In this document: positions 18,583 to 28,130 of the stretch, one piece after another | Numbering within the stretch: the stretch's first letter is position 1 | Layout of the letters: the number at the start of each line of letters is the position of its first letter | The notes under the pieces: model-generated | Told to the model about the DNA's origin: nothing | The model's input: only the letters and a program-made list of their open reading frames with translations | Database searches by the model: none | Made by a program: the position numbers and the translations under genes | Assembly: GCA_017620615.1 (NCBI GenBank) | Contig: JAGAUW010000018.1 | Location: 20,828-84,827, forward strand | DNA: 64,000 nucleotides | Direction of reading: 5' to 3' | Source of the DNA: Clostridia bacterium | GTDB taxonomy: Bacteria > Bacillota > Clostridia > Monoglobales > Monoglobaceae

Positions 18583-19596
18583 TTAAGCCAAAAGGCTCGA
18601 ATTGATTATTTCTGCTCGTTTCAGGTCACGTTCTGCCGCAGAGGTGAGGTTGTAATTTTTGGTGATGGTGGCAGGTAGCGTATTATAAAACGCAGCACTT
18701 AAGGTTTCAAGATTTATAGTGGTTATTATTCCCAGATTTATCGCCCATCTTACATCCGAAATCAGATTTATAGTTTCAAGAGAAGAAAGAAGCTTTGCGT
18801 TTGTGAGGATTCCAAATGACCGCATAAGTTTGTCTTCAAGGACGATTTTGTTTTCTTCATAGAGTCTTCGGCTTTGGTCGCGTTCTTTCTCAATAATGTC
18901 AGTAACAAGAAAGCCGAGTTTTTCAAGAATTTCCTCCTCGGATATGCCAAGGGTCACCTGGTTTGAAATCTGATAGATGTTTCCAAGAGCCTGACTGCCC
19001 TCGCCATAAAAACCCCTAACCGCAAGACCAAGCTTTGAAAGGGAACGGATTATGCTTTCCATTCTGCCGCTTTGAGTGAGAGCAGGAAGATGCATCATAA
19101 CAGATGCCCGAAGTCCTGTGCCCAAATTTGTGGGGCATTGGGTGAGGTAGCCAAGGTTTTTGTGAAATGCATAATTTGATTTTGCTTCAAGAATATCGTC
19201 AAGCTTGTTTGCCTCTTTCATACAAAGGTCAAGGTTAAGTCCTGGTGCCATTGCCTGAATTCGTATGTGGTCCTCTTCGCCAAGCATTATACAGCTTGAA
19301 CAATCGTCGTTTACTAAAATTCCAGAATTTTTTTTACTCTCGGCCATAGTGGGACTTATAAGGTGGCACTCTGAGAGGGATTGTTTCTGGGCAGATGACA
19401 TTTCGGAAAAATCTATAAATTTCATATTGGGAAGAGCTTCTCGACAACGAGAAACAATGGTTTTTTGATGCTCATCTGTCATATGTTTTCCAAAGGGAAT
19501 ATCTGAAAGGTTTCGCGCAAGGCGAACTCTTGAAGAAAGAACAATGTCACCTGAGGGACCAAATTTTGTGTACCACATAGAAAAGTCTTTGCTCAT
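18583..19596 (-). CDS. mcsB: Protein arginine kinase McsB
   Basis: McsB phosphorylates arginines on misfolded proteins and CtsR, marking them for ClpCP. The 337-residue protein has the phosphagen-kinase ATP sites [18 protein letters not shown] (catalytic glutamate) and [14 protein letters not shown], and near the C-terminus RDLKRA, which fits the RDxxRA phospho-arginine sensing motif. It overlaps mcsA by four bases. Somewhat shorter than the Bacillus enzyme (about 363), the loss being spread out rather than at a key site. Confidence 0.95.
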   Translation of the reverse strand: MSKDFSMWYTKFGPSGDIVLSSRVRLARNLSDIPFGKHMTDEHQKTIVSRCREALPNMKFIDFSEMSSAQKQSLSECHLISPTMAESKKNSGILVNDDCSSCIMLGEEDHIRIQAMAPGLNLDLCMKEANKLDDILEAKSNYAFHKNLGYLTQCPTNLGTGLRASVMMHLPALTQSGRMESIIRSLSKLGLAVRGFYGEGSQALGNIYQISNQVTLGISEEEILEKLGFLVTDIIEKERDQSRRLYEENKIVLEDKLMRSFGILTNAKLLSSLETINLISDVRWAINLGIITTINLETLSAAFYNTLPATITKNYNLTSAAERDLKRAEIINSSLLA

Positions 19597-20096
19597 TTGT
19601 GTTCACCTCTCAAACTCTTTATTTCATCACGCAGACGTGCTGCTTCTTCAAAATTCTGTTGGGCAACTGCGGCATCAAGCTGTGCCCTAAGTGCCGCGAT
19701 TTTGTCTTCGGTTTTAAACATTTCTCCAAGCTTTGTCGGAGTCTTTCCCGTGTGTCTGGTGCTGCCGTGAATTTGCTTTAGCGGTCTTGAAAGGAGGTCT
19801 TCAAATACTGTGTAGCAGTTGCTGCAACCGGGTTTTCCTGTTTTGAGAAACTGACTTATTGATGTGCCGCACATTTTGCAAATACTTTTTTCGTAGAGAG
19901 GCTTAGATATGGCAGGTGCACTACAAAAACTTCCGAAAAGACTGTCAAATTCATGGTCAATATTTGGTGCAAAGCTGAAAATGTCAGAGCTTTCACCTGC
20001 GCATATACTGCATAAATACATTTCGGTTTTAATGCCGTTTATTACCTCAGTTATATGAGTTGTTGCATCATTTTTGTTGCATTTTTGACATTTCAT
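19593..20096 (-). CDS. mcsA: McsA, activator of McsB
   Basis: McsA is the zinc-binding partner that activates McsB. The 167-residue protein has CxxC pairs at MKCQKC, LCSIC, CKMC and CSNC, and a C-terminal UVR domain (LDAAVAQQNFEEAARLRDE). It sits between ctsR and mcsB as in Bacillus and overlaps mcsB by four bases. Confidence 0.94.
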   Translation of the reverse strand: MKCQKCNKNDATTHITEVINGIKTEMYLCSICAGESSDIFSFAPNIDHEFDSLFGSFCSAPAISKPLYEKSICKMCGTSISQFLKTGKPGCSNCYTVFEDLLSRPLKQIHGSTRHTGKTPTKLGEMFKTEDKIAALRAQLDAAVAQQNFEEAARLRDEIKSLRGEHK

Positions 20097-20112
20097 AAGA
20101 AAAAACTCCTTT

Positions 20113-20556
20113 CTAAATAATATTTATTAAAATATTCTTGAAAATACTTGCTCTCACGATATCCCTCTGGGGACGAGGCAGGATGAGGGAATTGTCGCTG
20201 AGTGCAGCCATAAGTATTTTTATTTCTTTGTGTGACAAAAGCTCCATATTATAAAGATTGCCAAGAATAGCCCTGCAACTCGCGGCAGAAATGCTGTTGC
20301 CTATTGAATTAACAGTGTGGAGAATATAGTTTCCGTTGTCGGGAATGGCACGAGTGATTTTTATATAGCCCCCGCTGCCACGACGACTCTCAACGAAGTA
20401 ACCACGCTCAGGCGAAAAACGAGTGGCAATAACGTAGTTAATCTGTGACGGAACACAGTTAAAGTGGGTTGCCAGCTCGTTTCGCTGAAGCTCAATTTCG
20501 CGTTCCTCTGAGAGCAGTTCTTTTATAAATTCTTCTATCATATTACTTAATTTCAT
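20113..20556 (-). CDS. ctsR: Transcriptional repressor CtsR
   Basis: CtsR represses class III heat-shock genes. The 147-residue protein has the N-terminal winged HTH with FNCVPSQINYVIATRF, then ESRRGSGGYIKI, whose glycines form the heat-sensing wing, and a C-terminal dimer domain with the NLYN..LLS.. pattern. First gene of the operon; a perfect CtsR box lies 25 bases upstream, so it represses its own operon. Confidence 0.96.
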   Translation of the reverse strand: MKLSNMIEEFIKELLSEEREIELQRNELATHFNCVPSQINYVIATRFSPERGYFVESRRGSGGYIKITRAIPDNGNYILHTVNSIGNSISAASCRAILGNLYNMELLSHKEIKILMAALSDNSLILPRPQRDIVRASIFKNILINII

Positions 20557-20580
20557 TTCAAATCACCCCGCAAATTTGAC

Positions 20581-20597
20581 TTTGACTATCTTTGACC
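20581..20597 (-). promoter_or_regulatory. CtsR operator
   Basis: On the minus strand GGTCAAAGATAGTCAAA matches the CtsR consensus (A/G)GTCAAANAN(A/G)GTCAAA exactly. It covers the transcription start region of the ctsR promoter. A third TCAAA half-site follows at 20575-20580. Confidence 0.93.
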
Positions 20598-20606
20598 TTT
20601 GATTTA

Positions 20607-20634
20607 ATTATAGCACAGAAAACTTAATTGTCAA
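20607..20634 (-). promoter_or_regulatory. Promoter of the ctsR-mcsA-mcsB-clpC operon
   Basis: On the minus strand TTGACA (20634-20629), 16-base spacer with extended TGC, and TATAAT (20612-20607): both hexamers are perfect. The start would be near 20600, inside or next to the CtsR box. Confidence 0.92.
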
Positions 20635-20670
20635 GATGTTTTTGAAAATTTAATAAAATCCTCTGGTTGC

Positions 20671-20699
20671 TTGACATTGAAGGAGGAAAGTGATAAAAT
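20671..20699 (+). promoter_or_regulatory. Promoter of azlCD
   Basis: TTGACA (20671-20676) and TAAAAT (20694-20699) 17 bases apart with an extended TGA. It diverges from the ctsR promoter. An AGGAGG at 20681-20686 lies within the spacer and would not be transcribed. Confidence 0.78.
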
Positions 20700-20736
20700 C
20701 ATATGGTACTTTTGTGTAAAAAGAATGGTGTTTAAA

Positions 20737-21450
20737 ATGACGGATATTAAAAGTCAAAATTCATATGTATATGGTCTTTGGAAAGGACTGCCTATTGCCC
20801 TTGGATATCTGTCGGTTTCCTTTGGATTTGGAATTTCGGCATTGGGACAAGGTATATGGGGGCTTGGCATAATTCTTATTTCACTTACCAATCTTACTTC
20901 TGCAGGACAGGTTGCCGGGGTTGTGATTATTGCGGCCGGAGGAACTTTCATTGAGATGGCTCTTACTCAGCTTGTTATCAATATAAGGTATTGCCTTATG
21001 GGTCTTGCTCTTACGCAAAAATTGGATAAGAGCTTTACAACAATCAATCGTATGATTACATCCTTTGGTATAACGGATGAGGTCTTTGCGGTAGCGGCAG
21101 CGGAAAGAGGAATGATAGGCAGACGTTTTATGTATGGGCTTATTACCTTGCCATACTTTGGTTGGGCACTGGGAACAACCCTTGGTGTTTATGCAGGACA
21201 GATTTTGCCACAGAATCTTTGTGCGGCGTTGGGTATTGCTATTTACAGTATGTTTGTTGCCATAATTGTTCCGCCGTCAAGAGACGATAAAGGAACGCTT
21301 CTGGCGGTTTTGATTTCATCCACTATCAGCTGTGCCTTTTATTTTATACCGCTATTTGACGGGATTTCACAGGGATTTTCGGTGATAATCTGTGCGGTGT
21401 TGGCATCGGGGATTATGGCATTTGTTGCCCCGAAAGACCTTGAGGCTTAA
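20737..21450 (+). CDS. azlC: AzlC family branched-chain amino acid permease subunit
   Basis: AzlC and AzlD form an exporter linked to branched-chain amino acids and their analogues. The 237-residue protein has the AzlC N-terminal GLWKGLPIALGYLSVSFGFGISA and five or more membrane helices. The start is uncertain: a promoter covers the region before 20700, so an upstream TTG is excluded; ATG 20725 and 20737 remain, both with weak ribosome sites. Confidence 0.88.
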   Translation: MTDIKSQNSYVYGLWKGLPIALGYLSVSFGFGISALGQGIWGLGIILISLTNLTSAGQVAGVVIIAAGGTFIEMALTQLVINIRYCLMGLALTQKLDKSFTTINRMITSFGITDEVFAVAAAERGMIGRRFMYGLITLPYFGWALGTTLGVYAGQILPQNLCAALGIAIYSMFVAIIVPPSRDDKGTLLAVLISSTISCAFYFIPLFDGISQGFSVIICAVLASGIMAFVAPKDLEA

Positions 21451-21469
21451 AAATGGGAGGGGAAAAGCT

Positions 21470-21772
21470 ATGACAAAACAGTTTTTTGCCTATCTTTTGG
21501 TTATGGCACTTGTTACATATGGCATAAGGATGATACCATTCACCCTTATGAGAAGCAAAATTAAATCAAAATACATAAGAAGCTTTTTGTACTACGTTCC
21601 TTATTCGGTGCTTGGTGCAATGACATTTCCATATATTTTTTATTCAACGGGAAGTGTTTTCACGGCGGCTTTTGGTACAGCTGTGGCATTTGTTCTTGCG
21701 TTTTTCAGATGCTCGCTCATTGTGGTGGCAATATGTGCATCGGTGGCTGCGTACCTTGCGGGCTTGATTTAG
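21470..21772 (+). CDS. azlD: AzlD family branched-chain amino acid transport protein
   Basis: The 100-residue protein with three to four helices begins KQFFAYLLVMALVTYGIRMIPF, typical of AzlD, the small partner of AzlC. ATG 21470 has GGGAGGGG at the right distance; frames extending upstream overlap azlC and lack such a site. Nineteen bases separate it from azlC. Confidence 0.88.
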   Translation: MTKQFFAYLLVMALVTYGIRMIPFTLMRSKIKSKYIRSFLYYVPYSVLGAMTFPYIFYSTGSVFTAAFGTAVAFVLAFFRCSLIVVAICASVAAYLAGLI

Positions 21773-21793
21773 AATTTGAAAGGGAGAATATAA

Positions 21794-22966
21794 ATGGATA
21801 TTAAAGAACTTGCACTTAAAAAACATTATGAATGGAACGGCAAGATTGAGGTGGTTTCACGTACACCGGTAAAAAGCAGTGAGGATTTGTCAACAGCATA
21901 TACACCCGGTGTGGCAGAGCCTTGTCTTGCTATTCGTGATGATATTGATAAATCATATGAGCTCACGCGCCGAAACAATCTGGTGGCAGTTGTGACGGAC
22001 GGCTCAGCGGTTCTGGGTCTTGGTGACATAGGTCCTGAGGCGGGAATGCCCGTTATGGAGGGAAAGTGTGTTCTTTTTAAGGAATTTGCGGATGTTGATG
22101 CTTTTCCCCTTTGCATAAAAACTCAGGATATTGATGAAATAGTCAGGACAGTTTACAATATTTCAGGCTCTTTTGGTGGAATAAACCTTGAAGACATAGC
22201 GGCGCCACGATGCTTTGAAATTGAAAGAAGACTCAAAGAGATTTGTGATATTCCGGTTTTTCACGATGATCAGCACGGAACGGCGATTGTCTTAGCTGCT
22301 GCGCTCATCAATGCACTCAAGGTGGTTAAAAAGGACATAAAACGGATAAAAATAGTAATAAACGGTGCAGGCTCGGCGGGAATTGCTATTGCCAAGCATA
22401 TTTTGAAGCTTGGAGCAGAAAATATCATTATGTGCGACCGATTTGGAATAATTTGTGAGGGAATGGATGGTCTCAGTGATGCTCATAAGGAAATGAGTCT
22501 TGTTACCAATCGCGAAAAGATTACCGGAACGCTCTCTGATGCTATGCGGGGGGCAGATGTTTTCATCGGTGTTTCGGCACCGGGTATTGTGTCAGAAGAA
22601 ATGGTTTCATCAATGGCTGAAAGAGCGATAGTATTTCCTATGGCAAACCCCGTTCCTGAGATTATGCCGGATTTGGCACTTTCGGCAGGGGCAGAGGTTG
22701 TGGGAACAGGTCGCTCGGATTTCCCCAATCAGATCAACAATGTGTTGGCTTTCCCCGGGATTTTCAGGGGTGCCCTTGATGTCAGGGCATCAGATATAAA
22801 CGACGAAATGAAAATGGCAGCATCTTATGCCATAGCAAGCCTTGTGTCGGATAGCGAACTGACAAAGGAATATATATTGCCAAAGGCGTTTGATGAAAGA
22901 GTAGGAAAGACCGTTGCCAAGGCTGTTGCAAAGGCAGCAAAAGACAGCGGCGTTGCAAGAATTTAA
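21794..22966 (+). CDS. NAD(P)-dependent malic enzyme
   Basis: Malic enzyme decarboxylates malate to pyruvate with NAD(P)H. The 390-residue protein has [41 protein letters not shown] and the Rossmann loop [10 protein letters not shown]. It is the short bacterial form without the C-terminal phosphotransacetylase domain. AAAGGGAG precedes the ATG; it is 21 bases after azlD and is followed by a terminator, so it may end the azlCD unit. Confidence 0.94.
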   Translation: MDIKELALKKHYEWNGKIEVVSRTPVKSSEDLSTAYTPGVAEPCLAIRDDIDKSYELTRRNNLVAVVTDGSAVLGLGDIGPEAGMPVMEGKCVLFKEFADVDAFPLCIKTQDIDEIVRTVYNISGSFGGINLEDIAAPRCFEIERRLKEICDIPVFHDDQHGTAIVLAAALINALKVVKKDIKRIKIVINGAGSAGIAIAKHILKLGAENIIMCDRFGIICEGMDGLSDAHKEMSLVTNREKITGTLSDAMRGADVFIGVSAPGIVSEEMVSSMAERAIVFPMANPVPEIMPDLALSAGAEVVGTGRSDFPNQINNVLAFPGIFRGALDVRASDINDEMKMAASYAIASLVSDSELTKEYILPKAFDERVGKTVAKAVAKAAKDSGVARI

Positions 22967-22980
22967 ATTGTACTGCATTT

Positions 22981-23010
22981 AGCCTGCCGTGCTTTTTCGG
23001 CAGGCTTTTA
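22981..23010 (+). terminator. Terminator after malic enzyme gene
   Basis: AGCCTGCCG (22981-22989) pairs with CGGCAGGCT (22998-23006), eight-base loop, followed by TTTA. Confidence 0.85.
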
Positions 23011-23040
23011 TGCAAAAAATGTTTGGGGGGTGTTTCGAGG

Positions 23041-23994
23041 ATGGCTAAAAAGATTCTTTCTTTGGTTATGCTGGCTATACTTGTTGTGAGCGCTCTTTCA
23101 GGGTGTGGTGCAGTTGAGGACATAAAGGATAAGACAGGGATAGTCACAACCTCTTTTGCGGCCTATGACTGGGTATGCGAAATTTTGGGCGAAGAAAATA
23201 AAGAGTTTGATGTAGAACTGCTTTCAAATGGTGGAGATATGCACAGTTATCAGCCGTCGGCTGCGGACATTGCAAAAATTCATAATTGCAGTTTGTTTGT
23301 TTATGTGGGAGGAAGCTCGGATGAATGGATAAATAAGCTTCTTGAAAACAGTGAAATAAATGCCGTTTCTTTATTCCAGTTAGTTGACGAAGATAACTGG
23401 CTTATGGCAGAGACTCACAAACACACTGAAGAACACTATCATAAAAGCCATTCCCACGAGGCGTATGACGAACATTTGTGGCTTTCGCCAAAGCTTGCAA
23501 AAAAAATAGTGGCGGGACTTTTGGCAGAAATCGAGATGCTTGATGCAGAAAACAGCGAGCTGTATCAGAAAAACGCAGATAGTTATATTCAAAGACTTGA
23601 TGTGCTTATCGATGAATATCAGAAAGTGGTGGATGAATCAGAGGATAAGACCATTATCTTTGCAGACAGATTTCCATTTCTTTATCTCGCAAAGGATTAT
23701 GGGATAAAATATTATGCCGCATTTCCATCTTGCTCATCCGACACGGATGCAAGCTTTGATGTGGTGATAGAGCTTGCTGAGAAAACAAAGGAGCTCAGGA
23801 AAGATACTTTGCTTGTGCTTGAAAACCCTGCTGAGAGCATTGCAGAAGCAGTAATCAAGACATCGGGATGTGAAAATATAAAAACTGCTGTCCTTGATTC
23901 CTGCCAGGAAATAGCAGGAAAGGATGCGGAAAAGAACGATTATATTGAGATAATGACAAAAAACTTAGCTTCACTTAAGGAAGCACTCAAATAA
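23041..23994 (+). CDS. znuA: Zinc/manganese ABC transporter substrate-binding lipoprotein (ZnuA type)
   Basis: The 317-residue protein starts with a lipoprotein signal peptide ending in the lipobox LSGC (Cys about residue 22). The cluster A-I fold is shown by MHSYQPSA (first metal His) and the histidine-rich loop from HKHTEEHYHKSHSHE, typical of zinc-binding ZnuA. The third and fourth ligands likely lie in DEHLWLSP and in the C-terminal lobe. ATG 23041 has GGGGGGTG eight bases upstream. First gene of a binding protein-ATPase-permease operon. Confidence 0.9.
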   Translation: MAKKILSLVMLAILVVSALSGCGAVEDIKDKTGIVTTSFAAYDWVCEILGEENKEFDVELLSNGGDMHSYQPSAADIAKIHNCSLFVYVGGSSDEWINKLLENSEINAVSLFQLVDEDNWLMAETHKHTEEHYHKSHSHEAYDEHLWLSPKLAKKIVAGLLAEIEMLDAENSELYQKNADSYIQRLDVLIDEYQKVVDESEDKTIIFADRFPFLYLAKDYGIKYYAAFPSCSSDTDASFDVVIELAEKTKELRKDTLLVLENPAESIAEAVIKTSGCENIKTAVLDSCQEIAGKDAEKNDYIEIMTKNLASLKEALK

Positions 23995-24010
23995 AACGGA
24001 GGTAGGAAAA

Positions 24011-24721
24011 ATGCCTGATATTGTGTGCAAGGGAATATCCCTTGGTTATGGCGGAAAGGTAATTGCAGAAGATATATCATTCACCGTAGAGGAGGGTGAC
24101 TATCTTTGCATCGTGGGTGAAAACGGTGCAGGAAAAAGCACTTTGGTTAAAACTCTTCTGGGTCTTGAATCCCCCATAAAGGGTGAGGTCTTGGTGGACA
24201 GCAAGATTTCAAAAAACAGCATAGGATATCTTCCGCAACAAACAGAGCTTCAGCGTGATTTTCCTGCGACTGTTTGGGAAATAGTTCTTTCAGGATGCGG
24301 GAAATCTCTGTTTTTTGGAAAGAAACAAAAGGCTATTGCCACAGAGAATATGAAAAAGCTTGGCGTTGATAATTTGAAAGACAAGTGCTATCGCGAACTT
24401 TCAGGCGGACAGCAGCAAAGGGTTCTTCTTGCAAGGGCACTTTGTGCCGCAAAAAGGCTGTTGCTTCTTGATGAGCCGGCGGCAGGGCTTGACCCGGTGG
24501 CTACAAATGAGATGTATCATCTTGTTATGGATTTAAACAAGCAGGAGGACATAACGGTTGTTATGGTTTCTCACGATATAAAGGCGGCTGTAAGGCACGC
24601 AAAACACATATTGCACTTGGGTGACGGAGAAATGTTTTTCGGCACCGCACATGAATATTCACACAGCAAGGTAGGCATCAGATTTTTGAATTCTGACAAG
24701 TGTGGGAGGTGCGGAGAATGA
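24011..24721 (+). CDS. znuC: Zinc/manganese ABC transporter ATP-binding protein
   Basis: The 236-residue ATPase has Walker A GENGAGKST, signature LSGGQQQR, Walker B LLLLDEP and the switch histidine in VSHD. GGAGG precedes the ATG. It overlaps the permease gene by four bases and follows the binding protein by 16, so it energises metal import for that system. Near the C-terminus CGRC is a possible metal-responsive pair. Confidence 0.92.
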   Translation: MPDIVCKGISLGYGGKVIAEDISFTVEEGDYLCIVGENGAGKSTLVKTLLGLESPIKGEVLVDSKISKNSIGYLPQQTELQRDFPATVWEIVLSGCGKSLFFGKKQKAIATENMKKLGVDNLKDKCYRELSGGQQQRVLLARALCAAKRLLLLDEPAAGLDPVATNEMYHLVMDLNKQEDITVVMVSHDIKAAVRHAKHILHLGDGEMFFGTAHEYSHSKVGIRFLNSDKCGRCGE

Positions 24722-25548
24722 TTTCTTATTATTTCCAGTTCGATTTTGTACGTTATGCATTTCTTGTGGGAATTCTTATAGCGCTCTGTTCGGCACTTTT
24801 CGGCGTTATACTGGTGCTGAAACGGTTTTCGTTTATTGGTGACGGACTTTCGCACACTGCATTTGGTGCCTTGGCTGTAGCAACAGTCTTGGGGGTATCA
24901 AATCCGCTTTATGTGGTTCTTCCCGTGACGGCTGTTCTTGCGGTTTTGCTTCTTAAAGCAGGTCAAAAACGAAAGATAAAGGGAGATGCTTCCCTTGCCA
25001 TGGTTTCGGTAGGGGCACTTGCCTTTGGTTATCTTTTACTAAATATATTCCCAGCTTCCCAAAATGTGGCAGGGGATGTATGCGGAACACTTTTTGGCGC
25101 AACATCAATACTTACGCTTTCAACCTTTGATGTTTATCTTTGTGTGGCTCTGGCTCTTGTAGTGACGGCACTTTTTATCATTTTGTATGGTAAAATTTTT
25201 CTCATTACCTTTGATGAAAACTTTGCTCGCAGTATGGGAATACATACTGGTGCATACAATACGGTTGTAGCCATAGTCACTGCTGTGATTATTGTTCTGG
25301 CAATGAATCTGGTGGGTTCACTGCTTATTTCGGCTTTGGTGGTATTTCCTGCACTTTCAGCTATGCGGGTTTTCAGAAGCTTCAAGGGCGTAGTCATAAG
25401 TTCTGCGGCTTTGGGAGTTTCCTGTGCCGCAATCGGGATTCTGGGGGCAGTAGTTTCGTCCGTACCCGTTGGACCCTCAGTTGTAGCGGTTAATATAATT
25501 GCCTTTTTGTTGCTTTTTGCAGTTGGAAAGGCTTTGAAACGAGAATAG
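24718..25548 (+). CDS. znuB: Zinc/manganese ABC transporter permease
   Basis: The 276-residue protein has eight or so membrane helices of the ABC-3 family, with FSFIGDGLSHTAFGALA early and LVGSLLISALVVFPALSA late. ATG 24718 overlaps the ATPase stop (ATGA) and has GGGAGG upstream. It completes the transporter. Confidence 0.92.
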   Translation: MISYYFQFDFVRYAFLVGILIALCSALFGVILVLKRFSFIGDGLSHTAFGALAVATVLGVSNPLYVVLPVTAVLAVLLLKAGQKRKIKGDASLAMVSVGALAFGYLLLNIFPASQNVAGDVCGTLFGATSILTLSTFDVYLCVALALVVTALFIILYGKIFLITFDENFARSMGIHTGAYNTVVAIVTAVIIVLAMNLVGSLLISALVVFPALSAMRVFRSFKGVVISSAALGVSCAAIGILGAVVSSVPVGPSVVAVNIIAFLLLFAVGKALKRE

Positions 25549-25566
25549 TATAAAGGAGTGACACAG

Positions 25567-26850
25567 TTGAAAACAGATATATATGAAATTTCAAAGGGCG
25601 TAAGCTTGCGGTTTGTTGAAACCGACAAATTCAAAACAAATGTTTTGAGTGTGTATTTTTGCATTCCACTCTCAAGAGATAATGTAACACGTGCGACACT
25701 TATCCCCCGTGTTTTAAAACGTGGCAGCAGAAAATATCCCACAATGGCAAAGCTTTCAAAACGTGCTGAAGAGCTTTATGGTGCTTCAATCGGTGCGGAT
25801 ATTTTGAAAGAAGGCGACGAATTGCTTATCCGTGCATCAGCCCAGTTTGTAAGCGACAAATTTATCACGGAAAGCATAATAAAGGATATTATAGAGCTTC
25901 TTCACGAGTTTGTTCTTTGTCCCATCACCAAGAATGATGCCTTTGATAAGACCTATGTTGAGCAGGAAAAGGAAAATGCGAGAAACTTCATAAAAGGTCT
26001 CATCAATGACAAAAAGGAATATGCTCAGGTAAGATGCAACGAAATAATGTTTGAGGGAGACCCTTATGGAAACTTTTCGTATGGGTATATTGAAGACCTC
26101 GATTTGATTGAGGAAAAAAATCTTTATGATTTTTATAAGGAAATTGTTGAAACTGCTGATGTGAACATTTTTGCCAGCGGCTCTTTTGACAAAACGGCTG
26201 TGAAAACAGAAATTGAAAACACCTTTGGAAAATCACTTTCACCAAGAAACCCCAAACGCACAGCCACAAAGCTTGCGGAATTTGAAGAGGATATAAAGGT
26301 GAAAGAGGTTACCGAAGAAATAACAGCCTCACAAAGCAAACTTTGTATGGGATTTAACTGTGGGATTGAGCCTGTATCTCCCGAATGCTATGCAGTGGCA
26401 GTATTTTCTTGCATATATGGCGGGAGTCCGTTTTCAAAGCTTTTTAACAATGTCCGTGAAAAGTTGAGCCTTGCTTATTACGTTTTTTCGGCATTTAACA
26501 GACAGAAAAGCTTTATGAAAATCAGTGCGGGGATAGAAGCGGATAAATTCCGCGATGCATATGATGAGATTTTTGTTCAGCTTGACGGAATGAAAAATGG
26601 TGACTTTTCGGATGATGAAATAGCTTCTGCAAAGAAATATCTCAAAACCCAAATCGGCAGCATAAAAGACAGCCTTGTTGCAACAGAGGATTTTTATATG
26701 ACACGGGCTATGATGTCGGTGGAGGAGTCACCTGATGAATTCTTGGAAAAAATCAACAAGGTAAGCCGTGAGGAGATAATTGCCGTAGCAAACAAAATGC
26801 AGCTTGATACGGTTTATTTTCTGAAAGGAGTGAGCGGCGATGAGATTTGA
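25567..26850 (+). CDS. M16 peptidase-like protein without zinc site (YmfF type)
   Basis: The protein has the paired M16 folds (AELYGASIGADILKEGDELLIRAS, LSLAYYVFSAFNRQKSFMKISAG), but no HxxEH zinc motif, so it is probably the inactive partner of the next gene. In Bacillus the ymfF-ymfH pair occupies this role and has been tied to modification of EF-P. I start at TTG 25567, nine bases after AAAGGAG; GTG 25558 overlaps that site. Overlaps the next gene by 11 bases. Confidence 0.85.
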   Translation: MKTDIYEISKGVSLRFVETDKFKTNVLSVYFCIPLSRDNVTRATLIPRVLKRGSRKYPTMAKLSKRAEELYGASIGADILKEGDELLIRASAQFVSDKFITESIIKDIIELLHEFVLCPITKNDAFDKTYVEQEKENARNFIKGLINDKKEYAQVRCNEIMFEGDPYGNFSYGYIEDLDLIEEKNLYDFYKEIVETADVNIFASGSFDKTAVKTEIENTFGKSLSPRNPKRTATKLAEFEEDIKVKEVTEEITASQSKLCMGFNCGIEPVSPECYAVAVFSCIYGGSPFSKLFNNVREKLSLAYYVFSAFNRQKSFMKISAGIEADKFRDAYDEIFVQLDGMKNGDFSDDEIASAKKYLKTQIGSIKDSLVATEDFYMTRAMMSVEESPDEFLEKINKVSREEIIAVANKMQLDTVYFLKGVSGDEI

Positions 26851-28129
26851 AAAAACTGAAAACAAATTTTTGAACGAAAGCGTACTTTTCGGCGTTCACG
26901 AAAGCGGACTTCGGGTGTATATTGTGCCGAAAAAAGGCTTTTCAAAGTATTATGCGATTTATGGAACAGAATATGGCTCAATAGACCGTGTGCTTAAATT
27001 TGACGGTCAGGAGATTTTGCTGCCTGACGGTATTGCGCATTTCCTTGAGCACAAGTTATTCGAAGAGGAAGACGGAAGGAATGCTTTCGACAAATTTGCA
27101 CTCACAGGGGCAAGCAGCAACGCGTTCACAAGCTTTGATATGACGGCATACCTTTTCTCTTGTACCGATAGTTTCTATGAAAATCTTGATATACTTCTTG
27201 AGTTTGTAAACAATCCTTATTTCACCGATGAAAATGTGGCAAAAGAGCAGGGGATAATTGGTCAGGAAATCAAGATGTATGATGATGACCCTGACTGGAG
27301 ACTATTTTTCAATATGCTTCAGGGAATGTATCACGCAAACCCAGCAAAGACGGATATTGCAGGGACTGTGGAAAGCATAAGTCATATAACGCCAGAGCTT
27401 CTTTATAAGTGCTGTGAGGCGTATTATAACCCGTCAAATATGATGCTTGTTATGGTGGGTGATATTGATGAGAAAAAGGCGGTCAGCTATATTGACAAGC
27501 ACGTGAAAAAAGATAAAGACCGTGGCAGGATTGAAAAAAGCATTTGTGATGAGCCATCTGGTGTGGCTCAAAAAATTGTCAGACAAAAGCTCAGTGTCTC
27601 AAAGCCCTTGTTTCTGATGGGATTTAAGGAAAAAGAAGAGGGGATTGACGGCGAAAAGCTTCTTATGAAACAAATAAAGACAGATATTCTTATGGAAGTT
27701 CTTTTTGGAAAAAGCAGTTCATTTTTCACTGAGCTTTATGGCGAGGGCTTGATTGACGGAAGCTTTGGAAAAGACAGCGAGCTTGAACGAAGCTATGGTT
27801 TTTCAAGTATAAGCGGTGAAAGCTCTGAGCCTGAAAAAGTATATAAGCGAGCGCTTGAATATTTGAAAGAAATAAAGAAAAAAGACCTGGATAAAGGAGC
27901 TGTTGATGTAGCAAAAAGAGTGCTGATAGGCAGAGATTTAAGACGTTTCAACAGTGTGGAAAGAATGGGTAATGATTTCATACGTTCCTTTATGAATGAT
28001 ATCAATCCTCTTGTTTACAGTGAACTTGTTGAAAACGTGAGTCTTGATGAACTCAAGGAAAGACTCTGTGAACATTTTGATGAAGACTCTTGTACGCTTT
28101 CAATTATAGAGCCTCTGGAGGAAATTTAA
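26840..28129 (+). CDS. M16 family zinc peptidase (YmfH type)
   Basis: The 429-residue protein carries the active M16 inverted zinc motif HFLEH at about residues 68-72 with the downstream glutamate region, plus NAFTSFDMTAYLFSC. It pairs with the upstream non-catalytic partner, as in ymfF-ymfH. The substrate is unknown from sequence. It ends one base before lgt, suggesting a common transcript. Confidence 0.88.
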   Translation: MRFEKTENKFLNESVLFGVHESGLRVYIVPKKGFSKYYAIYGTEYGSIDRVLKFDGQEILLPDGIAHFLEHKLFEEEDGRNAFDKFALTGASSNAFTSFDMTAYLFSCTDSFYENLDILLEFVNNPYFTDENVAKEQGIIGQEIKMYDDDPDWRLFFNMLQGMYHANPAKTDIAGTVESISHITPELLYKCCEAYYNPSNMMLVMVGDIDEKKAVSYIDKHVKKDKDRGRIEKSICDEPSGVAQKIVRQKLSVSKPLFLMGFKEKEEGIDGEKLLMKQIKTDILMEVLFGKSSSFFTELYGEGLIDGSFGKDSELERSYGFSSISGESSEPEKVYKRALEYLKEIKKKDLDKGAVDVAKRVLIGRDLRRFNSVERMGNDFIRSFMNDINPLVYSELVENVSLDELKERLCEHFDEDSCTLSIIEPLEEI

Positions 28130-28130
28130 A

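Noticed and set aside
16092..20640. CtsR regulon as something unusual
   Set aside because: Gene order, operator and promoter are the standard Firmicute arrangement.
20671..20736. TTG 20671 as azlC start using the AGGAGG at 20681
   Set aside because: The TTG is part of the -35 box and the AGGAGG lies in the promoter spacer, so neither would be in the mRNA.
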